64,000 nucleotides of DNA, taken from the NCBI GenBank assembly GCA_001940925.1, contig MSGZ01000023.1, forward strand, positions 57,408 through 121,407, written 5' to 3'. This document shows positions 39,610-47,748 of this stretch, piece after piece. The stretch comes from Ruminococcus sp. Phil11 (GTDB lineage Bacteria; Bacillota; Clostridia; Oscillospirales; Ruminococcaceae). How positions within the stretch are numbered: position 1 is the first letter of the stretch; each line of letters begins with the position of its first letter. The notes under the pieces are model-generated. The model was not told the DNA's origin. It worked only from the letters and a program-made list of their open reading frames with translations, and made no database searches. The translations under genes were made by a program, and so were the position numbers.

Positions 39610-41832
39610 ATGACACTTCGTAAGCGCTATCTGCGCAATATCAAACACAATATTTCGTTTTATCTTTCGTCGCTGTTTCTGACGATGCTTGCACTGCTGG
39701 CTTTTTTCATGATGAACATTGCCGGAAACGGGATCCTGGATTTTGCAGACGATTTCTTTGCAGCACATCATCTTGAGGACGCAAATTTCAAGACTTATAT
39801 GCAGATCCCGCAGGAAGATATTGCGGCGATCGAGAAGAAATTTGATGCTGAGCTGAATGCACAGCGTCTGGTCAATCTGAAAGAGAACGGGAAAACAGTT
39901 CGTGTGTTCTGCCGAACGGAGTCGGTCAATACCTATGAAATCACGGTCGGTGAGGATTTTCGTGCGGATGATGAGGTCATCATTTCGGAGGGCTACGCGG
40001 ATTACAACAGCATCAAAATCGGTGACAGCCTGACGCTCGCAGGAACGGACTATCGGATCGTCGGCTTTTTTCAGCGTCCTGATTACCTGTTTATGACAGA
40101 GAATCCGGGCGATGACACCAAAAATGTTGAGACCTTCTTTCTCTGTTATCTGACGGATCAGGCATTTGATAAGCTGGAAAACACCTCCGAGCAGTATTAT
40201 GTACGGTTCAATCAGGATAATAATATCGAGTTTCGCAAATACATAAATGAAAATTACCACATGAGCAGCTATACTGCGGCGGAAAACAATTCGCGCATTC
40301 AAATGGTTGTCAAACAGGCGCAAATGTTTATCATCATGTCCTATATGGTGCTGGTACTGCTGCCGCTCGTCGTTGTAATGCTGATCAGTATTATTATCGG
40401 CAGAAAGGTCAGGAGCGAGCAGCGCATGATCGGTACCCTTTCAGCACTGGGCTATACAAAGGGAAAGATGATCCGCCATTATGCAGGCTTTGCAGCTGTT
40501 CCGGGCATTCTCGGCGGTGTGTTGGCTGTGATCGTTGCTGCGGTCTGCGCACAGCCGTTCGGCGAGGTCCCGCTGAATGACTATGAGCCGCTTCGGGTGC
40601 ATTGTCATCTGCCTGCGCTTGCTGCGGTGCTGGGCGTGATCGTTCCGACTTTGATGTATATGCTTTCTTCTGCGCGAAAGGTTCGTCGGCTGATGAAAGC
40701 GGATACCGTAGAGCTGCTGAACGGTACTGCGGACAGCAGGGAAAACCGCATTCGGCATATCCTTGTAAACAGTAAAATGTCGTTCCGGAAGAAGTTTGCA
40801 CTGCGTTCCATTCTGGGGAACCCCAGCCGGACTTTTGTGGTCTTTCTCGGTATTTTCCTCGGCTGCTTTATCATGCTTTTCGGCTTTAGCTTCTTTGATT
40901 CGCTGGAGTATGTCGGTACGGATTCCTCAAAGGTCATCGGTGATTTTGATTACGAGTATGTTTTCAATGTTCTGAAGACCGGCGACTTTGAAGACGGAGA
41001 AGCAGCGATCGTTGCCAATGCGGAAACAGAAGACGGCAAGGTCTTTCAGCTGATCGGTGTGGATCCTGCCAACAGATATCTGCATTTTAAGGATGAGAAC
41101 GGAAAAGAGACCGATGTCAGCACCGGTAATTACCTGACGAGCGTGGAAGCATATATTCTCAACATCGGCACGGGTGATAAGCTGAAGGTCTATAATCCCA
41201 TGACCATGGAGTACCGTGAGATCACAATCGACGGTGTGATCGAGAACAATTATCAGAAAGCTGTGTTCATGTCACGCGCAGCTGCAGCGGATATGCGCGG
41301 GCTGGACGCAGATATGTACAATGCTGTGATGACAACAGAGGAGCAGGATTATCCCGACTCAGAACTGTATACAACAGTCCGTAAATCAGATACAGCGGAA
41401 CAAATGGATAAACTCGTCAACACGATGAAGTTTCTGGTGTATTTTCTGCTGTTCGTCGGAGCGGCTGTTTGCCTGATTTCGGTCTTTGTGACGGTCAATA
41501 CGCTGGTTACAGAGAGCAGAGGCAATATCTCCATGCTGAAGGTTTTGGGGTATAAGAACAGCAAAATTGACGCAATTGTGTTGAATATCCACCACATTCT
41601 GCTGCCGCTCGGAATTCTCCTCAGCATTCCTGCTGCATACGGATGCTGCGCACTGTTCTACCGTTCAATTGCTGATCTGGAGGGTGCACTGGTCACACCG
41701 TACATCAGACCGGAAAGCTTTGCGATCTCGGCTGCACTGACTGTTGTGAGCTACTTCGGTTCACTGCTGCTGATCCGGAACAAAGTACATCGGGTCGATA
41801 TGGTCGAGAGTCTGAAGGACAACCGTGAATAA
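39610..41832 (+). CDS. FtsX/MacB-type ABC transporter permease
   Basis: A 740-residue permease, start at ATG 39610 after AAGGAGG. One N-terminal helix (ISFYLSSLFLTMLALLAFF), a soluble extracytoplasmic domain, then an FtsX block near residues 225-370, a second soluble domain and a final FtsX block with FVTVNTLVTESRGNISMLKVLGYKNSKI near 620. Same layout as the permease at 11811 but without the long Glu/Ala-rich coiled coil. Substrate unknown. Confidence 0.86.
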   Translation: MTLRKRYLRNIKHNISFYLSSLFLTMLALLAFFMMNIAGNGILDFADDFFAAHHLEDANFKTYMQIPQEDIAAIEKKFDAELNAQRLVNLKENGKTVRVFCRTESVNTYEITVGEDFRADDEVIISEGYADYNSIKIGDSLTLAGTDYRIVGFFQRPDYLFMTENPGDDTKNVETFFLCYLTDQAFDKLENTSEQYYVRFNQDNNIEFRKYINENYHMSSYTAAENNSRIQMVVKQAQMFIIMSYMVLVLLPLVVVMLISIIIGRKVRSEQRMIGTLSALGYTKGKMIRHYAGFAAVPGILGGVLAVIVAAVCAQPFGEVPLNDYEPLRVHCHLPALAAVLGVIVPTLMYMLSSARKVRRLMKADTVELLNGTADSRENRIRHILVNSKMSFRKKFALRSILGNPSRTFVVFLGIFLGCFIMLFGFSFFDSLEYVGTDSSKVIGDFDYEYVFNVLKTGDFEDGEAAIVANAETEDGKVFQLIGVDPANRYLHFKDENGKETDVSTGNYLTSVEAYILNIGTGDKLKVYNPMTMEYREITIDGVIENNYQKAVFMSRAAAADMRGLDADMYNAVMTTEEQDYPDSELYTTVRKSDTAEQMDKLVNTMKFLVYFLLFVGAAVCLISVFVTVNTLVTESRGNISMLKVLGYKNSKIDAIVLNIHHILLPLGILLSIPAAYGCCALFYRSIADLEGALVTPYIRPESFAISAALTVVSYFGSLLLIRNKVHRVDMVESLKDNRE

Positions 41833-41843
41833 AGGTTATCATG

Positions 41844-41861
41844 GGGGGCTTAAAATCCCCC
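41844..41861 (+). terminator. Short GC hairpin between permease and ABC genes
   Basis: GGGGG - CTTAAAAT - CCCCC just after the permease stop, followed by TGATTTCC without a proper T run. It may lower read-through from the first two genes before the internal iron box at 41879. Confidence 0.4.
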
Positions 41862-41878
41862 TGATTTCCTGATACAGA

Positions 41879-41894
41879 GTTAGTATATGCTAAT
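41879..41894 (+). promoter_or_regulatory. Internal iron-box-like operator before the ABC-NRPS part
   Basis: GTTAG-TATATG-CTAAT, 9 of 10 bases of the dyad, ending 12 nt before the start codon. It lies within the operon, in a 74-nt gap between permease and ABC genes. No strong promoter can be drawn. Confidence 0.66.
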
Positions 41895-41906
41895 TACGGA
41901 GATGAA

Positions 41907-43658
41907 ATGATGAAAGTGAAAACTGATAAAGGAGAAAATGTGTTCCGGTATGTCGGGATGCACAAGGAGAAATTTATCCTCTCATCGCTGCTGTCCTGCG
42001 CGGGCAGTGCAGCGGGCTTTGCGGCATACATTCTGATTGCGAGAATTGCGATCGGGATCTTTCTCGGGACGGCGGATAAGAAGCATTGCCTGTTTTTGGT
42101 GCTGATGACGATCCTGTTTTGGATCGCAAAAGTTCTGCTGATGAGTTGGTCTACCTCTGTTTCTCATGATGCGACATTTCTCGTGATCCGTGAGATCCGC
42201 ACACGCCTGATCGATAAACTGAAGCGGGTATCCATGGGTGAGCTGCTTGAGCAGTCCTCCGGAAAACTGAAAAATACCATTGTGGATAAGGTCGGCGATC
42301 TGGAGCATTTTCTGGCGCATCTCATTCCTGAGATCGTCGCAGACCTTGTGATCCCGCTGCTGCTGATCATATATCTGTTCCGTGTAGACAGCAAAATGAC
42401 ATGGCTGATGCTTGCCACAATTCCGGTCGCTATGTTTTTCTGCTGCTTTATGATGCTTGGCTACAAAGAGAAATTTGCGAAATTTCTTCAGGCGAAAAAG
42501 GACGTCAATCAGGCGGTCATCGAATATGTCAACGGCATCGAGGTCATCAAGACCTTTAACCAGACCTCAAATGCATATGAAAAATATGCAGGTGCTGTAT
42601 ATAATAATGCAGCCTGCGGATACAACGCGCTGAAGACCTCTCAGGTATTCATGTCGCTGGCAATGGCGGTGATGGAAGGTGTGCTGATCCTGATCCTTCC
42701 GTTTGGATGGAAGTATTACAGTGCCGGTACGATCAATGCAGAAACGCTGCTGATCTTCGTGTTCCTCTCGCTGGGGATCATGCGTCCGCTGATCAATGCG
42801 ATGTTTGCTTCGGAGACTGCCGAGCAGATGAAAGCACTGTTTGAAGATGTGAAATATATTCTGGAACTGCCGGAATTTTCTGAGCAGACCGAGCCGCTCC
42901 GGATTGACAATCGGGAGATCCGGCTGGACGATGTTTCCTTCTCTTACGTCGGCAGTGAAGCGGAAAATGCGCTGAAGCATCTGAATCTCACGATCCGTGA
43001 GCATGAAACGACTGCACTGGTCGGACCGTCCGGCAGCGGTAAATCGACCGTTGCCAAGCTGATTTCCGGTTTTTGGAAAACGGACAGCGGGCGGGTCACA
43101 CTCGGCGGTCATCCGGTCGATGCTTTCCCGCAGGATCAGCTTAGCGATCAGATCGCCTATGTCTCGCAGGATAACTATCTGCTGAATGCAACTGTCATGG
43201 AGAATATCCGCGTCGGACGCGAAAATGCAACGGATGAGGAAGTGATCGGGGCTGCAAAGCAGTGTGGGTGCCATGAATTCATCTGCGGATTGGAAAACGG
43301 CTACGACACTATCGTCGGAGATACAGGCGGACATTTGTCCGGAGGTGAACGGCAGCGCATTGCAATTGTTCGTGCGATGCTGAAGGATGCACCGATCGTT
43401 ATTCTGGACGAGGCGACAGCTTATACCGATCCGGAAAGTGAGACTGCAATTCAGAATGCGATTTCGCATCTGACTGAGGGAAAAACGCTGATCGTCATTG
43501 CGCACAGACTGTCCACGGTCATCCATGCGAAGCATATTGTCGTGATGGATCACGGCGAAATTGCGGATGAAGGTACACACAGTGAGCTGTTCCGCAGGAG
43601 CAGCCTGTACCGTGATATGTGGAAGGCGTATTCCGCCGCAGAACCGGAGGTGCAGTGA
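41907..43658 (+). CDS. ABC transporter half-molecule, YbtP/IrtA-like
   Basis: A 583-residue fused subunit. Six membrane helices (residues 25-300), then an ATPase with Walker [10 protein letters not shown] near 373, IAYVSQDNYLLNATVMENI, signature LSGGERQRIAIVRAM near 480 and Walker B with LDEATAYTDPESE, again the YbtPQ-type D-loop. Heterodimer with the next gene. Its position directly before the biosynthetic genes recalls ybtP/ybtQ in the yersiniabactin locus. Import of the ferric product is inferred; export is possible. Confidence 0.83.
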   Translation: MMKVKTDKGENVFRYVGMHKEKFILSSLLSCAGSAAGFAAYILIARIAIGIFLGTADKKHCLFLVLMTILFWIAKVLLMSWSTSVSHDATFLVIREIRTRLIDKLKRVSMGELLEQSSGKLKNTIVDKVGDLEHFLAHLIPEIVADLVIPLLLIIYLFRVDSKMTWLMLATIPVAMFFCCFMMLGYKEKFAKFLQAKKDVNQAVIEYVNGIEVIKTFNQTSNAYEKYAGAVYNNAACGYNALKTSQVFMSLAMAVMEGVLILILPFGWKYYSAGTINAETLLIFVFLSLGIMRPLINAMFASETAEQMKALFEDVKYILELPEFSEQTEPLRIDNREIRLDDVSFSYVGSEAENALKHLNLTIREHETTALVGPSGSGKSTVAKLISGFWKTDSGRVTLGGHPVDAFPQDQLSDQIAYVSQDNYLLNATVMENIRVGRENATDEEVIGAAKQCGCHEFICGLENGYDTIVGDTGGHLSGGERQRIAIVRAMLKDAPIVILDEATAYTDPESETAIQNAISHLTEGKTLIVIAHRLSTVIHAKHIVVMDHGEIADEGTHSELFRRSSLYRDMWKAYSAAEPEVQ

Positions 43659-43659
43659 G

Positions 43660-45387
43660 ATGGTCGGGATCTTAAAGAGAATCTATCATTTTTCCGAAAA
43701 ACAGAAAAAAAATGTGTTTTTCTCGATCGTATTCGGCACGCTGCAATCAATCTTTGAAGTCCTGCAGCTTGCAGCGGTCTGCATGCTCTTTCGGCTGATG
43801 ACGGGCAGCACCACAAGTCATCCGATTCTGAAGCTGGCTGTGATAATGGCAGTCAGCATCATCGGCATTGTTGTGATGAACAGTATCTCACATCTGCTTC
43901 AGTGCAAGGCCGGTCTTTATATGGCTGCTGACCGCCGCATGACGATCGGTGAGCGCATGAAGCGGATGCCGATGGGCTATTTCAACAGCACCAGTCTCGG
44001 TACGATCACATCGGTGATCTCCTCGCAGCTGTACAACATTGAAAATACCGCAGCCAAGGTGCTGAGCAATGTGCTGCAAGGTCTGATCTATACCTTTGTC
44101 GTGACTGCGGCAGTTATGGTATTTGAATGGCGCATCGGTCTGTTGATCCTGCTTGGGATCATCATGTTCCTCGCAGTTGTCAGCCTGATGTTCAAAAGCT
44201 CCGGCCGGACTGCGCCGCGCAAGGCGGAGGCAGACCGCAGACTGACGGAGGATGTACTTGAATTTATCAACGGGAACATCATTTTCCGCACCTTCCGCAC
44301 GACGAAATATGATAAGAACGCGATCTATCACTCCTTACAGGAAAGTCAGGAAGCGGAAACAGATTTTGAGCGGAAAACGCTGCCCTTTACAACGGCTGCG
44401 CAGCTTGTGCTGCGGCTGGCTTCGGGCTTGATCCTGCTGGTTTCTGTTCTGCTGTATTTCGACGGACAAATGCGTCTTGCCGATGCGCTGCTGATGCTGC
44501 TGGTGTCCTCCGTTGTGTTCAAGCAAATTGAAATTGCGGGCAGTATGATCACGATCCTGCGCAACATTGATATTTCGATCAATGCAGCGAACGATATGGA
44601 TAAGATCAAGCTGATGGATGAGAAGGGATCGGATCTGAAACCGGAAAATTATGACATCGAAGTCTGCAACGTCGATTTTTCATACGAGAACCGCAGGGTG
44701 CTGTCTGATGTCAGTGTTCGGATCCCTACGAAGTCATCGTTTGCGATCGTCGGCTATTCCGGCAGCGGAAAGACTACACTCTGCAATCTCATCACACGCT
44801 TCTGGGATCCGGACAGCGGAAAGATCTTGCTGGGAGGCAGGGACCTCCGCGATTATACCATAGAGAGCCTGATGCAGAATTTCAGCATTGTGTTCCAGCA
44901 TACGTATCTGTTTCAGGATACGATCATGAACAACATTCGTTTCGGTAAACCGGATGCAACGGATGAAGAAGTGTATGAAGCGGCAAAAAAAGCGCAGTGC
45001 CATGATTTTATCACAGCCCTGAAGGACGGCTATCAGACTGTGATCGGTGAGGGCGGTGCGACCGTTTCCGGCGGTGAACGGCAGCGGATCGCGATTGCGC
45101 GCGCAATTATCAAGGATTCCCCGATTATCGTTCTGGATGAAGCGACAGCAAGCGTTGATCCGGAAAATGCGATGCTGCTCCAGGCTGCTTTGAACGCACT
45201 GACAGAGAATAAAACGCTGATCATGATCGCGCATCAGCTCAAAACGGTTGAAAACGCCGATCAGATCATTGTGATGAAAGAAGGCAGAATTGTTCAGCGC
45301 GGCAATCATGCTTCACTCTCACAGACAGACGGTATTTATAGGAACTTTATCGCGGAACGTGAAAAAGCCGGTGACTGGAAGCTGTGA
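43660..45387 (+). CDS. ABC transporter half-molecule, YbtQ/IrtB-like
   Basis: A 575-residue subunit starting at the ATG at 43660, one base after the previous stop. Six helices, then Walker A GYSGSGKTT near residue 369, NFSIVFQHTYLFQD, signature VSGGERQRIAIARA near 476 (Val for Leu) and Walker B VLDEATASVDPEN. It overlaps the PPTase gene by 4 bp, so transport and product synthesis are coupled in translation. Confidence 0.85.
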   Translation: MVGILKRIYHFSEKQKKNVFFSIVFGTLQSIFEVLQLAAVCMLFRLMTGSTTSHPILKLAVIMAVSIIGIVVMNSISHLLQCKAGLYMAADRRMTIGERMKRMPMGYFNSTSLGTITSVISSQLYNIENTAAKVLSNVLQGLIYTFVVTAAVMVFEWRIGLLILLGIIMFLAVVSLMFKSSGRTAPRKAEADRRLTEDVLEFINGNIIFRTFRTTKYDKNAIYHSLQESQEAETDFERKTLPFTTAAQLVLRLASGLILLVSVLLYFDGQMRLADALLMLLVSSVVFKQIEIAGSMITILRNIDISINAANDMDKIKLMDEKGSDLKPENYDIEVCNVDFSYENRRVLSDVSVRIPTKSSFAIVGYSGSGKTTLCNLITRFWDPDSGKILLGGRDLRDYTIESLMQNFSIVFQHTYLFQDTIMNNIRFGKPDATDEEVYEAAKKAQCHDFITALKDGYQTVIGEGGATVSGGERQRIAIARAIIKDSPIIVLDEATASVDPENAMLLQAALNALTENKTLIMIAHQLKTVENADQIIVMKEGRIVQRGNHASLSQTDGIYRNFIAEREKAGDWKL

Positions 45388-46046
45388 GCATTTATCTCTG
45401 CAGCGGGTTGGGAGCTGTCAGCAGTGCTGCACTTGCCGCTGCACTGCCGCAGCTTCCGGAATACCGTCAGGAGCGTGCAGCGCGGTATCTTCATATACAG
45501 GACAAGGTACTGAGTGCTGCGGCATATCTTCTGCTGCGTTATGCACTTGCTGATGCCCGCGTTTTGACCGTTCTGCCTGATTTTTCATACGGCAGGTACG
45601 GCAAACCGTTTTTTGCGGAATATCCGCAGATCCGGTTCAGCTTTTCTCATACGGCGGATGCTGTGCTGTGCGCTGTCAATCTGTATGGCGAGACCGGCGC
45701 GGATATACAGCGAATAGAACCGCTTTCCGCTGATGTCTGCGGCATGTTTCTGTCAGAACAGGAACAGCGGACGATCCGGTCTGCATCGGATCCGTCAGGG
45801 GATCTGATCCGGCTCTGGACGGTCAAGGAAGCCTACTGTAAATATACCGGAATGGGATTGCACGCTGAACTGCGGGATACAGATTTCTCCGCGGTATTCC
45901 GGCGCAGGCATTTCTCATGGAACGGGATCCCGTTTCAGTGCGGTGCGGTGCAGGAAAAGACATGGTGCTGCTGTGGATTGAAGCACGCACAGGTGCATGA
46001 GATTTCGGTGCATACGCTTTTTCACTTTGAGGAGGAAAATAAATGA
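45384..46046 (+). CDS. 4'-phosphopantetheinyl transferase (Sfp type)
   Basis: Activates the carrier proteins of this cluster by adding phosphopantetheine from CoA. The 220-residue protein starts at GTG (45384) and shows the Sfp-type motifs RYGKPFF, SHTADAVLCAV, the metal-binding GADIQRI near residue 111 (GVDIE in most) and the catalytic LWTVKEAYCKYTGMGL near 148. Overlaps the ABC gene and the thioesterase gene by 4 bp each. Confidence 0.92.
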   Translation: MSIYLCSGLGAVSSAALAAALPQLPEYRQERAARYLHIQDKVLSAAAYLLLRYALADARVLTVLPDFSYGRYGKPFFAEYPQIRFSFSHTADAVLCAVNLYGETGADIQRIEPLSADVCGMFLSEQEQRTIRSASDPSGDLIRLWTVKEAYCKYTGMGLHAELRDTDFSAVFRRRHFSWNGIPFQCGAVQEKTWCCCGLKHAQVHEISVHTLFHFEEENK

Positions 46047-46759
46047 CACAAATGGTGTTTTTCCCGCACGCCGGCGGATTTGCCGCAGGGTATCTGCATC
46101 TGGCTTCCCAACTGGAGAAGGCATCCGGCGGAACATTAAAAACGCTGGTGTATGAATATGCCGGCAGGGGTAAGAAGGCGCGTGAGGCGGAATACACGGA
46201 TTTCAATGATGCGGTTTCCCGCATCACAGAAGATCTGACTGCGCACTTTTTTGACGGCAGTGAGATCATCTTTTTCGGGCACAGTATGGGAACTTATGTT
46301 GCGCTGGAAACCGCATATGCCCTGCGCCGGATGTACGGCGTTTATCCGAAGCAGCTTTTTCTGTCGGGACAGTCCGGACCGTATCATGAGCCGGACTTTA
46401 AGCATAAGATGACCGAGGAAGAAGGGATCGCATATCTGCGTGCGCTCGGCGGTACAAGCGAGGAGATCCTCTCCAATCCGGCGTTTTATAACAAGCTGTA
46501 TTCTTATGTCAAAAAGGATGTCGCCATGTATGATCGTTATGATGCTGCGACCCGCTCTGTGAAGCTCGATTCTGATCTTTATATCATGAACGGAAAGTGC
46601 GATCCGGAACTGCAGGAGGAGCGGCTTCCGCTCTGGCAGGAGATCACGACCGGTACATGCGAGATCAGAATGTTCAGCGGCGGACACTTCTATATCAACG
46701 AACATACGGAAGATGTGGCAGAATATCTGAATGCGAAGATGAAAGGAATTCTGTATTGA
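46043..46759 (+). CDS. Type II thioesterase
   Basis: A 238-residue editing thioesterase that removes stalled or wrongly loaded acyl groups from NRPS carrier domains. It has FFPHAGGFAAGYLHLA at the start, the nucleophile motif FFGHSMGTYVALE near residue 73, the Asp region GKCDPEL and the histidine in FSGGHFYINEH near 214. This is the usual companion of NRPS operons (GrsT/YbtT type). Confidence 0.93.
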   Translation: MTQMVFFPHAGGFAAGYLHLASQLEKASGGTLKTLVYEYAGRGKKAREAEYTDFNDAVSRITEDLTAHFFDGSEIIFFGHSMGTYVALETAYALRRMYGVYPKQLFLSGQSGPYHEPDFKHKMTEEEGIAYLRALGGTSEEILSNPAFYNKLYSYVKKDVAMYDRYDAATRSVKLDSDLYIMNGKCDPELQEERLPLWQEITTGTCEIRMFSGGHFYINEHTEDVAEYLNAKMKGILY

Positions 46760-47730
46760 TGAAAGAACAGAAGCTGTTTTGGTCACCGGGTGTGACATGG
46801 GAAGTCAAGGAGGGTGTGCTGAAAGCAGCAGCCTTTGCGATCCGGACGGATTTTGCACGGCTGTTTCCGAAGTTTTATTTTATTTGTGCGGCGGGAGCAT
46901 CGGAACAGGAGATCCTTGCGGCGTTCTCGTCTGAGCAGCCCGATCTGCTGCTTCGATTCATCCGGAAGCTGCATTCCGCGCATATTCTGGTCAGCGGCAT
47001 ACAGTCTCCGGATGAGATTTTTTATGCACAGAAGAAGCTGTTTCAGTCGGAGACAACGTATGAAACAGGCTATTTTATGGATGCAGCGCATGTCGAAGCA
47101 TTCCGTGAAAAGGCGTATGCAAGGCAGAGCCTGACAGGCGGGCTTGCAGTAAAGCTGCCGCATTCCAATGCATCGAAGCTGTTTGAACAGCGCAGAAGCT
47201 CGCGCAGATTTGACGGAGGAACAGTCCCATTTCCGGATTTTGCGGCACTGATGAATCTGATGATGCGCAGACCGGACGGCGGCTTTTATTATGCGAGTGC
47301 AGGTGCACTGTATCCGATCGACTGTTATGTTTCCGTGTATCACGATCGTGTGGAGAATGTTGCGAACGGGCTGTATCTGCTCGATCCCCTGCGCGGCGGA
47401 CTGATTGCTGTGGACAGCGGCGCGGAGCTCGAACATGATATGCATTATGCCGGAAACAGGAATATTTACAGCGGGTCTGCCTTTTCGTTGTATTTTGTCT
47501 ACAATGCAGAATACTCGATGCCGAAATACGGCTCGCGTTCGTATTATTACGCGATGCTGGATGCGGGAATTCTGATCGGAACCCTGAATCTGGCAGCCGC
47601 AGAACATGGAATGGGGTGCTGCTCGATCGGAGATCTGAATTTCCGGAAAGCGGCAGGGGCATTCCGTTTGAATGGCTATCAGCAGTATCTGCACTGTATG
47701 ATCTTTGGAAAACCGGCAGCAGAATCATAA
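46759..47730 (+). CDS. SagB/McbC-type FMN oxidase (thiazoline to thiazole dehydrogenase)
   Basis: A 323-residue nitroreductase-fold protein starting at ATG 46759 (TGATG overlap). Residues 1-130 form an N-terminal extension; the FMN domain has QRRSSRRFDGGTVPF near 148, FYYASAGALYPIDCYV near 175 and NLAAAEHGMGCCSIGD near 276. In thiazole-forming NRPS systems and in thiazole-modified peptides, such enzymes oxidise azolines to azoles with FMN. With two heterocyclization domains in this operon, oxidation of at least one thiazoline is likely. It is a free-standing oxidase rather than an NRPS-embedded one. Confidence 0.85.
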   Translation: MKEQKLFWSPGVTWEVKEGVLKAAAFAIRTDFARLFPKFYFICAAGASEQEILAAFSSEQPDLLLRFIRKLHSAHILVSGIQSPDEIFYAQKKLFQSETTYETGYFMDAAHVEAFREKAYARQSLTGGLAVKLPHSNASKLFEQRRSSRRFDGGTVPFPDFAALMNLMMRRPDGGFYYASAGALYPIDCYVSVYHDRVENVANGLYLLDPLRGGLIAVDSGAELEHDMHYAGNRNIYSGSAFSLYFVYNAEYSMPKYGSRSYYYAMLDAGILIGTLNLAAAEHGMGCCSIGDLNFRKAAGAFRLNGYQQYLHCMIFGKPAAES

Positions 47731-47748
47731 GCGGGAGGAAAGCAATCA

